Below are positions 33,874-45,448 of a stretch of 64,000 nucleotides of DNA, piece by piece. Origin of the DNA: Coleophoma eucalyptorum (Eukaryota > Ascomycota > Leotiomycetes > Helotiales > Dermateaceae); assembly GCA_026120035.1 (NCBI GenBank), contig JALRME010000013.1:682001-746000 (forward strand), in the 5' to 3' direction. How positions within the stretch are numbered: position 1 is the first letter of the stretch; each line of letters opens with the position of its first letter. The notes under the pieces are model-generated. The model had not been told where the DNA came from. It was given only the letters and a program-made list of their open reading frames with translations, and made no database searches. The position numbers and the translations under genes are program-made.

Positions 33874-36800
33874 TTTCGAAGCTTTCCAAGCCAGTTGGAT
33901 CCTCTTGAATGTATTTCAAAGTCCGAAAGAGTGGCGAGTGGCGAAAGAAGAGCAAGTATGCTGAAAAAGAATGAGATCGAATCCGATCAGAGTATGCAGC
34001 GTGGAAGAAGTATGAGCCTGCAAAATGCATGATTAGTCTTAAGTCGTGTTTGCTTCAAGGGTTACCAAAGTTGTGACATGTCTGATAGGAGTCGTGTCTT
34101 GTGCATTTCGGCTAGAGACAGCTCTTGTGTAGCATATGCCTTCCATCTATCGGCGCCTTTCGAGGATATGACAAAGAGGAGTGGTTTAAGCAGCTGCAGA
34201 GGACCGGGTTTTTGGTCATGCACATGCAGCTGTATCCGAACGTACCTTGGGTACAGATGTCTCGCGACCAATGTTTCTGTCTGACTCTGATTCTAATTCC
34301 AACCAGCAAGCTTGAAGTCTTAAGTATATACAGCCAATGGAAGAAGCTGGACGTCGATTTCAGAAAGGACTGTAGGGGACGCGGTGAGCATCCAAAAGGG
34401 AAAGCAGATACAGATGCTGTATAAAGGAGAGACGATGACAAAGGAGTAGGACCGAAAGGGAAAGGGTGCGGGTGTGGTGACCAAGAGGTTGCTTTTTGTT
34501 GTTAACTGCTGAGAGTGGAAGGAGAGTCGAAAAACAGGAGAGAAATTCCAAGACTGCAAGAATTAAGCAGATTGGTATTCTGTTATTGGAATAATCGTGG
34601 CAACAGGGTATGTCGATGGGCGTCCGGACCAGGCAAAATTAATAAATAGATTTGAGACAGCACGATCAAACGAGGAATGAGAAATCGGCAGGGACGCCTG
34701 GACCAGAGCGTTGGTCTGAGGTGGGAAGCTGTAAGGTTTGACCTGCTTCGCAAATTAAATGAACAGTGCGTGCACTGCGATCCTCTGCTGAACCTTGTCG
34801 CTGGAGGGCCACGCAAGGGCAGGTGAAGATCAGTGGTGTGTGCTGGTCTAGTTGGGCCAGGGTAGGCTGTTGTTATTGTTGTTTGGGTTGGATTGGAGTG
34901 AGTTGAGAGTTGGGAGTTGGGCAGTTGAGAGTTGAGAGTTGGGTGATATGCTGGAGTTGGTAAGGTTGTCGGCACGGGTAGGCGTACTGGACTTGGGTAT
35001 AGGCCGGTGGAGGCGAGGAGGGGAGGGCAGAGGCGTCAATGTGGGTTGGTGGTGGTGGGATGGCAAAGAGAGGAAAGGAGGAAGGGCGAAGGGCATAGGG
35101 CACCGGCGAATACATATAAGGGACGAAAGGCAATGCTATGTCATGTTGTGAAATAGACTTCTCTAGCATTGTCCACCTTGTCCCATGGTTGCCGAGGGGC
35201 AGAAGAACAAAAACTCCATACAATCAATATATTGGCCTTGGGAATCTGATTATTGGGGCGGGAAGGAAGGATGAGAGGCCGCTAAAGCCGCGAGCTGGGC
35301 TACCAGATGCGTGAGGCGAAGCAAGCTGAGGCAACGGTGAACAAGGCAATTCTGTCTAGACACTCTCACTTCCTTACGGCGGTGCATAGCCAGACCCATC
35401 CTCACACCCACACCCATACCCATACCCAGACCCGACTTGGTCTCACGGTACATACATCTGACCTCCTCCATCCAGTATACATACATACCGTGCATGCAAT
35501 CCAGCCCTCACTACCTCACTCTTGCGGTCAGAGGTAAGCCTTCATCGCCTGCCGATGACCTACCTCCCTTACCTTACTAAGAGGTATGCAGCCCTTCGCA
35601 TGCTTCTTTTCTTCTGCGTGCAGCTGCAACTAGCTGCATCGCTGCATCGCTGCATCGCTGCATCGCTGCATCGCTGCAGTGCTGCAGTGCTGCGCATGGC
35701 CTCTCCGTCACAGTGTACGCACGCAGTTGCCACTCTGCCCTCCCACTACTCCCTACACCACTATACTATTTATTGGCCCCCATTCCTTCGGCGACCGCGA
35801 CTCTGCGAAAGGACTGAGTCGCGAGGAGCATCTCTGCGCTTGCGCTTGGCCTTCCATTTGCAGCGCATTGAAGCCAACATTGTTTTGATCAATAAGGCAT
35901 AGTCATCTGGGGGAGGGGGGGAAAGAGCTTCGAGAAGGCGATCCATTGTCGGAAAAGGGGAAAGGAGAAGGCCTTTGAAGGCATCGAAGATCAACCGAGC
36001 GCAGTCGGTGCAGCTGCATTGCCCGCAAACGACATATTCTTTTTTGACCTATGCCATTCCCATCACAAGAAGCAAAGGACTGGCCTGGCCTCAGGTATAT
36101 CCGTCTTGGTCGTCGTACCTCCTGGCTCCGCTGCCGTCACCATCTCCGTCACCGTCCCCCGTCACCGTCTTCATCTTTCAGGTACGATCGCGACTCAACA
36201 GACCACGGTGCAGCACAACCCTGTCTCATCAAAGCACAGCGCTCTCTTCCACCGAGTTGCCTACATGGGCAATGCCTGTCGAGCCATGTTCTCCGGGCAA
36301 GCTGCCCGCCTCACACATATTGGCAGGCGAGTAGCAGGGACTCGATCGCTACCAATGAATGCTTTTAGCGTTGCTATCATCCCTGTAGGGGCGGGTCGTG
36401 ATGGGGCCTTATGGGTACTATTTGGGCCTGAACCTGTTTGCTGGCTCTCGCCTACACGCTATCACCAAATTGAATACAGCCTCATCGTCAGTCCAGCACT
36501 ATTAATACAGGCATCCCCGTTCCACATTCCAGCAACGCACTTCTCTTCTTCAAGGTTTGTGCTGCCGACCCGTCTTCCATCGTCAACTTCTAGAAGACTA
36601 CTACCCATTCTTCAGCCGTGGCATGTCAATCTAGTTTATAAGAATAAGGCGCACCCGGCTGCATTTCTCGCTGCTGCTGAGGCGACACTGCTCTCGGCTG
36701 CAAACACGTTGTTGCATGCCTGTAGCCACTTCTCGTCGGCTGTTGTGTGCTTTGGCTTAGCTCAGGTTGCCGACTGCAACTGCAACTGGAAGGACTCGGA

Positions 36801-38267
36801 CGGCAATAGTTGATACAGCCATATTGATCAATCAACTTCAGGATTGCTACTCTCCCATTTCCCTCACACACACGGCAATCCCGCTGAGCGAGGGCACGCA
36901 CTCAATCAATCACCTGCACGCTCTGGCGCAAGGGAGCCAAGGTCACTTACTTCCCGTGCCCTTACCTGAATCTTTTAAAACTGACTTGACGCTTTGCAAA
37001 GCCTCGTCAACCTCTATCAAACAGTTTTGATTTATCAGGTTAAGCTGGGGGGATCAGAATAATTTCTTTAAAAATGGCCGCTATCTTATCGAGTGACTTT
37101 CGGCACCCGCGGTAACCCGGGGTTTCCTTTTTCAAGTACATGCCCCAAGAGTAAGGTATATGACCTCTGCAGCGAAGTACAGCACCTACCTACAATACCG
37201 TCTCTATAGCGGGGTCAGCGATATCTTGTTTCACAGAAACTAATCGTAAACGAGATCATTTTCGACCTCACCTGCCGCACCACCCCCCTCTTGAACCCTC
37301 CCCCCTCTCAACTCTCACATCAACCGGCAAACAATGATCGGTCACTATCAGTCGTGGTGAAAATGTGGGTTGTCGCGGCATGCCTTGACGGGTTGCCACA
37401 TCTGAGCGCCTGTCTCACACTGTTCCCTACATGATCGAGCACATGAGGGAGTGTGTTACTCAAGTAAAATCACGAACTGGAATTGTTCACCAGCAAATTG
37501 CAACGTGCAGATACTCCGCAAGTGAATGGTCTAGTGTAAAGCCAAGTGGCCCAGGTCAGTAAGAAGGCCCTCAAGACAAAGTCGGGCGGCTTCGAGGTAT
37601 ATCCTCATTGGCCGAGGCGCCCCAAAATGCCATATTGTTTTGTCCAGACCTCCATCTATCATTCGATCTCAAACAGCACGTGTGTGGCCAGTTGGACAAG
37701 TGTAACATTTGGGGTTTGGCCAAAAGTCAAATCTTTCGTCTGTTCGCGATCTTGTATGCAACCTCATTCGCTGCCATTCTCACGTGATAAGATCCCTTCT
37801 AGTATCAGCATCTCTCAGAGCTTAAGCTAAGCCCCGTTCATCCGGCCTTCTCATACAAGTACAAGGAGAATGCCCTGACTGAGTGCACTTTAGTTGCGTG
37901 TTGTTAAGACAAAAGCACTGATGTACAAAGAGCATAAATGACAATGCTCTGAGATAAAACAGCCTCATCTTTTTCTTTCTGGCTGTTGCTTGCTCTTGCT
38001 CGTCCATACCAGATCGCCTCAAGCATATGCTTACCACATCCCACGGCTTCCGCTTTCTCCGCACAATCAGTTCTCTGCTGCTGCTGTTGTGTCCACCGGT
38101 CTGTTGCAGCCTTGGAAGTGTTGCAAGGAAATTGGCAGCAATCCATACCGAACCGGGTTACATCGCACCAAAGAGTGAATCCATTCAGGCTCAGAATCAG
38201 GATCAGGGCGTCAAATACAACCCATAACAGATCATCGGCGGGGACCGCTGATCCGATCTTGGTCAAC
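33874..38267. other. Long intergenic region between SOK1 and exon-repeat gene
   Basis: About 4.4 kb between divergent genes. It contains CCCACAC/CCCATAC repeats near 35400-35430 and a GCTGCATC minisatellite at 35633-35688. Longer open frames (for example 36.0-36.8 kb) begin without an ATG and show no domain. Both flanking promoters must lie here. Confidence 0.4.
35633..35688. repeat. GCTGCATC octamer minisatellite
   Basis: Five perfect GCTGCATC units are followed by two GCTGCAGT variants. Confidence 0.92.
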
Positions 38268-39027
38268 ATGGGTGGTACGCGGTCATCAAGGCGATCATCA
38301 GTATCAACCTCGTCTTCGAGTGCTGTGTCATGGCCATTCTTATTCGCTGCCGGTATGTTTCCAAAATCACAACTTATTTTATCGTCGCTATCGTCGGATT
38401 TCTTTAGGATCAAAGTAAATGCACTGCCCTGCTAAATGCATTCTTAGATAAACCACGTGCGGAACCAAGAACTGTCAAGACGCCTGGCCGGTCGTCAACC
38501 GTGGTGAGCTCGCAAAGGTCTCAAGGCAAATCCGTCCTGACCGTCGTGGTTGAGTCTTCCGCGCCTGTAAAGCTATGGCCCTTCTTTGTATCCAGTAAGC
38601 TTTCCCTTTCGTTCTCCTGTCATCTCGCTTCCATATTCAGGAGAAAAGAATTGTTGAAGCTGAAAGCTAATATGACCTTGTGAAGGTGATACAAGAGAAT
38701 ACGAGATGGAGAAAAAGAAGGTTAAGAGACCCAGGCGCTCCTCTCCTACAAAGCTGGAGACGCAATCTTTCCCTTTCTTTGCTCAAGGTACGTTATCTTC
38801 TTGTATCACATTCATGTCACTGTCTTTTCTTGGCTTCAATGAACTATCTCTTTTGTCATTCTCATGCCTTCGTGAGCTATGTGTCGCCTCTCTGAGTCCT
38901 CTCGTGTGTGTCTTTGGTTAATGCATATTCTCTCGAATCTTCAAACATTCCTAACTCTCTGCTTCATTCAACAGAGAAGAGAAAAGTCCTATTCGTAAAA
39001 GAGAGGGATAGATATTACACCTACTAG
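38268..39027 (+). CDS. Small basic protein built from repeated exon modules
   Basis: Four short exons (38268-38352, 38448-38594, 38686-38787, 38975-39027) give 128 aa; coding length is a multiple of three and all three introns are phase 1. The ATG has context CAACATGG. Each of the first three exons ends with the same kind of motif directly before the donor: WPFLFAA, WPFFVS and FPFFAQ. Each following exon begins with an acidic residue or Ser-Asp and then basic residues (DKPRAEP, SDTREYEMEKKK, EKRKVLF). The rest is Ser/Arg/Lys-rich. There is no signal peptide or membrane span, and I recognise no family. Branch-like GCTAAA, GCTAAT and CTAAC sequences precede the three acceptors. The repeat-in-register with exon boundaries is the main evidence that this is a real gene. 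The first acceptor has an alternative at 38407 that would truncate the protein. Confidence 0.55.
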
Positions 39028-40621
39028 ATATCTCCCTTCCGCCTCTGTATATTTTGCTCGCCTCTAAGGAACCTTCTACGATAATGATGATGAATGCGGT
39101 TTCCTTTTTCCTGCTTCTAGGTTTAGAAGTTATATTTCTCCCAGCAGTACCTTCTCTTGCTATTTTGGATTTTCTTTACTGTCTTTTATATATCTTCGAA
39201 CCCATACCTTTTCAAGTCTGATTTGTTTTTCGTTGTGTTTTCTTGCTTATATGCCTTGCCTTGCCATTCATGTTTTGAGTATATTTACAAAGAATACGAA
39301 GATACGTCTTATGAGCACATGAAGGTTCGATGCCCGGTTATTGTCGGTTTTTGGGGGCTGATTAAGTTGTCTTGGTGGTGCGAGGATGACAGGCGTATGT
39401 ATCTTGTTGTAGTATGATTATGAAGACAAATTTATCTATACGTCTATGTATTTGGATCTAAATTCTCTTACTCTCTTTCTCTTGATATTTAAAGACCATA
39501 CCACTTAAAATTACATGCAGTCAAAGAACTGTGGCCATGATGAGCTCAGGGACAAGATGATCTCATTGCTCAGTTAGTATCTTAAAGTCTTAGGGGTTTT
39601 CTTCGAGGGAAATATAGCAAGACAAACCCACTGAAAACCATCTTAACCATCATCTCTCTCGCCGTTCGTGAACCTCGCAAGAGTTTGGTAAATGTCCACC
39701 TCGTAAGCCACTACCAAAAAAACGAAAGGTAGTGGTTTAATATGCGAATACTCATAAGGGGGAGGGGCCAGCAGCTTCCGTTTTCCTCTTAGCTTAGGAA
39801 GAACAAATTAGCCTATGATTGTAGATCACACACACTCACTCTCTACATTCTCAAGGAGGTATTTGTTATATCTGGGACAGAAGGGGGGGGGGGGAAGGTG
39901 AGGGACGTGCGAGTTTGTTTTCTTTCTTTCTTATTCCCTCGTTTCTTTTTCTATACGGACCAGCCTAAAATATCATGAGATAAATGAGACCCTGCTTATC
40001 TCTGCCCTCCCCTCCCCCCCCCCCCGCTCGTCTCCATTTATAAGCTGCTTTTACCTTGCCAATGATCATCCCGACGTCTGTCGGGGGAGGAGGGGTGAGG
40101 GGGTTCTGCATTTGATATACCAACTTGCCGTCGGGCACCAAAAGAAATATCTCGAACGAGCACTCCTGGCTTCTTTGGCTTTGCTTTTGCTTCGCTGCCT
40201 TGCTCCCTGCCTCTCTTGCCCCCCCCCCCCTGGCCGGCTTTTCGCGACGGTTGAGAACTAGATAGGTAGGTTTGTTTAATTTGGAGAGGGGGGGGGGGGT
40301 TAGGTACTATTGGAGTTTTACAGGTTGGTTACTTAAAGGTTTACAGATGGGGGACTATTGTTATTATGAAGATATCTGGTTGGCGAGTTCGCTCAGGCTC
40401 ATTTGCTCGTTTCTGGTGATTGGACTGGGTGGGTTGCTTGCTGTCGGGTTGGTTTGGCTATTACGAGTTTAGTTTAATGGACATTTCATCTGCTGAGTAG
40501 GAGTTGCTAGGTTGGATGGTATGTTCATTGCTCTGTTTTCGAGCCTATATATGTATACTCTAGCTATTGCATGTAAGTCTATAGCGTTAGATATGATTTC
40601 TTTGCTTTAGCGACGCACGCT
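39028..40621. other. Convergent intergenic region with G12/C12 tracts
   Basis: About 1.6 kb, T-rich. It holds G12 at 39883-39894, C12 at 40014-40025, C12 at 40219-40230 and G12 at 40288-40299. No gene is supported. Confidence 0.5.
39883..40299. repeat. Four 12-nt G/C homopolymers in 420 bp
   Basis: G12, C12, C12 and G12 tracts, each exactly 12 nt, in a gene-free stretch. Confidence 0.9.
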
Positions 40622-42076
40622 TTACGTAGACTCTTCTGGGAAATCTCTATGATGCAACTCCTCTTCCGTTTCGTCGGTCCTCGAAGTCAGGCCCACAGTC
40701 TCCTCTGCAACGGCCTCTTCATCCCCCAATCTCTCCCTTTCCGTCTCCTCAGCTGAATCCGTATCCTTATACATAGCTACCCAGGCTGCACTCGCCAAAA
40801 TACATCCACTTCCCGCTAAACTCCACCAGCCAGGCGTAACATCAAATACCAATCGATCCAAGGCCAAAGCAAACAACATGTTAGTGTAAATCATATTCGT
40901 TGCTCGCGTCCCACCGCCATGGCGAGCTGCGAGACCACGGGTTAGGAGGTACTGCATGGCGAAGCCACAGAAACCGAGAGAGATGAGCATGAACCACTGG
41001 CGGGCGCCACTGGGGAGCTGAAAAGTATTCGTGATAGCTAGGACGACGGTTGAGACGATGCTGCACCAGATGGAGAAGTAGTTAACTGAGATCAGGGGGT
41101 GAGCTCGTGAGCCAATCAAGCGGATGGCCGTGAATGCACCTGCCGAACCGAGCACGCCGAGCAAGGCGAGGCCAATTGCTGACAGGCGTTGAGCAGAAGT
41201 TGGGCTCGGGAAGTCGGTTGGTACAGATTCAGTAGTGGTGCTATTGTTTGGGAAGGGGATTGGGATGCCGGTCGTTGGTGTGGTGAAGAAGGATGTAGGA
41301 CGTGCAATGAGAACGACGCCGAAGAGGGAAACGAGGCTGGCGAGTTGGGCAGGACGAGGGAATGGCTCGTGGAGGAAAATATAGCATCCATATGCCGCTA
41401 CAGAGGGAGCAAGAAAGGTGATGACGACGGCATCGGCCATTGGCAAGTATTGTAATGAATCTATAACTGTCAGAAATCCTGCCGTTATGTATACCAGGGT
41501 AAACTTACAATACATGCCATAGATACCAAAGAAACCAGTTAATCCTCTGGCAATCAACAATCCTCGCACCTCCTTACTTCCCAATAGTGGTATCTTTTGC
41601 CACCATAACCATCCACAGCAACCCATAGCCGTTAAGACCATCCGGGCAAACAGGATCTGGAAAGGACGCATGCCCTCGCCTTCAAGCTCGAGAAGCCTCG
41701 CGGTAACGTTCATCAGCGCCCCAAAGGCCTGTGATACAATGACCAAGATAATTCCCTCATTTCGATGCCAAAAGTCCCAGAATGGAGATTTCCAGGTCCG
41801 AGGCTCTACATCTTGAGTCAGGATAGGACATGGCGATCTCCCACGAGAGGAAACGGTGCTTATTGATAATCTTCGAAAGGCTTCAGGGTCAAGGAGACCC
41901 GGTGTGGTGGATTTGGAGTTGTGGCTTGGTGAGAGGAAGTACCGAGATCTGTTGGAGTTATAGCCGTTAAGTGCTATGTCAAAGTTGGAGGGCACTTCGG
42001 TGACGATAGTATCATGGTCGTGGAGCAGTGGGGACTTGTCTTGCGACGTCTGGGGGATCTGAGGCGGTTGAGACAT
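40622..42076 (-). CDS. EamA/DMT-superfamily transporter
   Basis: Two exons on the minus strand (42076-41509, 41460-40622) give 468 aa. The 48-nt intron (GTAAGT...TTATAG) is stop-free, but removing it restores the family segment GIYGMYYSLQYLPMADAVVI. The first 100 residues are cytosolic and polar. Two EamA repeats of about five helices each follow: NVTARLLELEGEGMRPFQIL and VITFLAPSVAAYGCYIF in the first, and SAIGLALLGVLGSAGAFTAI and KDTDSAEE-preceded helices in the second. The C-terminus is acidic. Relatives (SLC35G/DUF6 type) are secondary carriers of the drug/metabolite superfamily; the substrate cannot be predicted. The ATG at 42076 is the first in frame. Confidence 0.9.
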   Translation of the reverse strand: MSQPPQIPQTSQDKSPLLHDHDTIVTEVPSNFDIALNGYNSNRSRYFLSPSHNSKSTTPGLLDPEAFRRLSISTVSSRGRSPCPILTQDVEPRTWKSPFWDFWHRNEGIILVIVSQAFGALMNVTARLLELEGEGMRPFQILFARMVLTAMGCCGWLWWQKIPLLGSKEVRGLLIARGLTGFFGIYGMYCKFTLVYITAGFLTVIDSLQYLPMADAVVITFLAPSVAAYGCYIFLHEPFPRPAQLASLVSLFGVVLIARPTSFFTTPTTGIPIPFPNNSTTTESVPTDFPSPTSAQRLSAIGLALLGVLGSAGAFTAIRLIGSRAHPLISVNYFSIWCSIVSTVVLAITNTFQLPSGARQWFMLISLGFCGFAMQYLLTRGLAARHGGGTRATNMIYTNMLFALALDRLVFDVTPGWWSLAGSGCILASAAWVAMYKDTDSAEETERERLGDEEAVAEETVGLTSRTDETEEELHHRDFPEEST

Positions 42077-44317
42077 AACCAATATGAATCATTGCACTAG
42101 CAGGAGCCAAAGCAGCAAAAGAATGAGAGACCGGTTGAGAAATGAAAGCAAGGTAATGATGTAGCAATGATTCTTCCGGTAACGAATGAAGCCTGTCTGC
42201 ACTGGAGACAGGCTCAGGTTCACGGGAAGGCGGAGTAGCGGGACAAGCCAGCTCTGAATACCGGGGTTGAGCAGCAACAGCAACAGCAGCAACAACAATA
42301 GACGGTGAGGTAGCAGGTATGAGAAAAGGCAAAAGGCAAAAGAGAGCAGAGGCGAGCAGAAGTCTCTTCCAACTCTTAGCTATACTCGCCTTACTCACCT
42401 TGCAAGGGCTACAGAAGCGGTGGTCGGTACTCTAGGCCTTGACCTGAATCAGTGAGGTGTGAATTTTTCCTCCTAGCTGCAGAATAAGTGGGATGCAGCA
42501 TCGCCATCCTCTCCTCCACACCCAACCATCAGCTTCCATCTGCCAACTTCCCCAAAGAGCTTTGGCGTGAAGGGCATGTGTCAGCATCAGGGTCACTTCT
42601 GAGAGGAGCGTACGGACCAGGCCGGACTTCTACAATAGCAACAGCGATACCCACCACTTACATCATACTCTGTCTGTATACCTTCGTCCCTTGGGTGCGT
42701 GCGAACGGCAGCGGCAACTCACGGGAAGCCCGGTTGCGAGAAGCCATTCGAGCCGTGGGGGAAAGAGTCGGGGTGATGACGGTACCTGGAAGCAGAGCAT
42801 GATCGGGGTTGGTTTTGGGCTGCACATGCACGACGGAAAAGAATAGCTGCAGATTTGGGAAAAGTCAAAGCCGAGATGCATGGTGAAGGACGAAGAAGAG
42901 GTTAAGAGCTGGAGCGTCTTTGCGGCGTCGGCTTGCTCGCTTGTCATAGGCTAATCAACTTCCGGTCCGGAGTCCTACCTTGAAGACCCAGGCACGTGAA
43001 GAGATGCCGTGCTGCAGTTAGCCAAAGTGACGTGCTAGGTAGGATTGGGTTTCTCTTTCTACACCTCATTGCATTTCCATTCTTCAGGCCAGGGTTTGCT
43101 GGTTGCTCTGTAGGCACATGGGCCTCTTCAAGACCGTACCACTTCACTTGTACGGTGTAGAATAGCTTGGCGGGTTGTGTCTGGCACAAGAAAATGCCTA
43201 GGTCCACTTCAACGACCACAAAACATCTACTAACCCACTTACCGCCAAAACGTGCTTTTTTCGAGCCGTGAGAGGGCAATACAGACCTTGTCGGCTGCAT
43301 CATATAATAGATTGGTATGTCAACCCTCTCTGGCCAACCTTACTACCAATACTAGAAGCCCTGAACCTTTCGCTGCAATCCACCACAAAAGCCACTGCCA
43401 GCACCAAAGCCATATTCAAACTGTAACCTATAAGACAACCAACATTTAAAACTGGCAGCATAACCATCCGCCCCTCCAAAAGCCCGAAATCTCATACAGC
43501 GATTAAATATATCCTCCTGCATACCACATGCACCCTCTCAGATCCTTTTTCAGAACGCCTGTAGATGGCAGTACACATTTGTGAGGAATAATAGGTATGA
43601 CGGGTCTTCTTGATCCTTTGGCGGTGAGATAAGAAGCGCCTGTCTACCTGACCGAAGCGCTAGCTCAGCTAAGTTCATTCTAGATAGTGGTGTCTGCCTT
43701 GGCGACTCATGCGTTTTAAGGTAAACTGCGAGGCTTCTATATGACTGAAATGGTTTGGATAACTATCGGCCTTTGACTTTAGAGGGCTTTGGATATATGA
43801 TATGTCTATGAACTACTAATACAGTCTGAAATCATATATACAACTGTAGTAGGCGACGAAGGCCAGGCCAAGTCAAGCGAGCAAGTGAGAGCTGCTCCGT
43901 GGGTGACTGACTCTACAGCTACTCACAAGCCCGCGATATAATGCTATCTAATTAGGTAACTATCGTTGGTTGATGGCCAAATACTCGTCCGGTACCCTGT
44001 TACTGCAAAGCGGCCTTCATATTGCAGCCTTGTCAAACTCTAGACACGTAAAGACTTCCTGACCAGTGTTTCGACACATAATAGCCTGCCCTGGCGGACG
44101 TTAGACATGGCATGATCCGTTAAATGCATTAAATATGCAAAGTGCCCTCCCTATTACTAAAGAATGTTGTATAATTCCGAAAATGATCCATTTGCTCCTC
44201 CGTATAAAGCTATCCTGCTCTCAACCGGGTATCATTCTGTAATTGTCCATTTGCGCCTTTCAAAATTAATGCTTCCCACAAAACCCCATAACACCTATCA
44301 AACCTCCCAACGTTGAC
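42077..44317. other. Intergenic region between transporter and TAF13
   Basis: About 2.2 kb. The first 350 bp carry a minus-strand open frame with hydrophobic Ala/Leu/Val sequence (up to 42398) overlapping the transporter start in another frame. It is more likely transporter leader than a gene. Nothing else is recognisable. Confidence 0.4.
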
Positions 44318-44808
44318 TCATCGTGCACTCTTTCCACCCAAGTTCTTGCTGTCCTCATCATCATCGGCCTCTCCTAGGGGTTCCTCCATGGCCTTCAGGC
44401 TCGACTTCGTAATCTTGTCATCGGTAACATCCAGAGTCTTTCTCGCCTTATCAATCTCACTCTTCTTGCCGATGATCTCCTCGATACGTCCAAGGTACGT
44501 CGGGTTCTTGCGGCAGGCAAATCGTACATCATCGAGCTTGATCTTTTGACGACCAGCTAGAGCTGCGGAGCGGTGCGCTTCGAAGCAGAGTTCGGTGATG
44601 AAGTCGGTAAGGCATTCGTCGAAGACACGCTTGGTGGAGTCGAGGGAGTCTTTAACATCGCCATGCGCGAAGAGGAGGAGTTGCACTGAGCGCTCACGTC
44701 AGAAAATGCCCTCCCCGGCAGCGGCCGTGTATGTCTGCAGAGCTTACATTCTTGGTCCGCAAAGTTCTGCTGCCCTCGATTTTTCCCAATCCTGGCTCTT
44801 GGTTCCAT
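44318..44808 (-). CDS. TAF13: TFIID subunit TAF13
   Basis: Two exons on the minus strand (44808-44748, 44685-44318) give 142 aa. The join restores FADQELQLLLFAHGDV. The histone-fold region follows: DVKDSLDSTKRVFDECLTDF, then ELCFEAHRSAALAGRQKIKL and DDVRFACRKNPTYLGRIEEI, all very close to known TAF13. The C-terminus is a charged acidic tail. TAF13 pairs with TAF11 through its histone fold inside TFIID and contributes to TBP control at RNA polymerase II promoters. The gene is divergent from KSH1 with 242 bp between the start codons. Confidence 0.96.
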
Positions 44809-45050
44809 TGTTGAGAGTGGGTCGTGCTGAGACGATGTATCTATCTACATGTACCAGGTTGTAGAAAGTGAAGCTTGCGAAAACGCGTAGCACCGAGCTT
44901 GTGAGATATCTCGGAAAAACTATTTTGCCGAGCGCAGACAGCTCCGGCAACTTACAAGCTGTCTAGAACAAATACCTGGGGCAGGCTACAACAATTTCCA
45001 CTTTCAACGTCTCCAGCTTTCAGAAAGAAGATTCGAGACTCGATATTAAG
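44809..45050. promoter_or_regulatory. Bidirectional promoter of TAF13 and KSH1
   Basis: Only 242 bp separate the two divergent ATGs, so both housekeeping genes must share this promoter region. I see no clear TATA box. Confidence 0.6.
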
Positions 45051-45448
45051 ATGGTATGTCCGGAGTTCACAGTCTATCGCAATATTCTTACACAGCAAGC
45101 TAATTTTTGAACCCTGCAGGCTGCCATCTTCAACTTCCAAAGTACACTTCTAGTGATCCTGCTCCTCATCTGCACTTGCGCATACGCACACCAGTTGTTC
45201 CCTGGAATTATGGACCGGAATAAGGATGGGTACTGTCTTGCGCACCTGCTTGCACTATTTTCAGAGGCTGACGAGGGACGAGCAGATTCAGAGGCATATT
45301 CTGGAAATGCGCCAGAGTAGGCGAACGGCTTAGTCCGTATGTCAGTATTTGTTGTGTGGTAATGGCTGTAAGTCCTGAGGTTACGCCTCCTTGCTGGGAC
45401 AACTACTGAATGAATGCTATACAGGTAACTCTATTTATTGGTAATTGA
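45051..45448 (+). CDS. KSH1: Kish/TMEM167 secretory-pathway protein
   Basis: Four exons (45051-45053, 45120-45229, 45286-45367, 45425-45448) give 72 aa, the exact usual length. The first coding exon contains only the ATG. The protein has an N-terminal hydrophobic span ([20 protein letters not shown]), the luminal segment [14 protein letters not shown], the conserved [19 protein letters not shown], and a second span VVMAVTLFIGN. Kish is an essential, very conserved small Golgi membrane protein needed early in secretion in yeast and flies. Introns are 66, 56 and 57 nt. Assignment is secure despite the fragmented structure. Confidence 0.95.

Noticed and set aside
36019..36813. 264-codon open frame on the plus strand
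   Set aside because: It begins without an ATG, has no domain, signal or biased codon pattern, and lies in a repeat-bearing intergenic stretch.
39300..39345. GGTTCGATGCCC resembling a tRNA B box
   Set aside because: There is no A box or foldable cloverleaf at the expected distance.
42012..42398. Minus-strand frame with a hydrophobic Ala/Leu/Val start
   Set aside because: It overlaps the start of the EamA transporter in another frame and fits that gene's leader; the hydrophobic part comes from GCAACA-type repeats.
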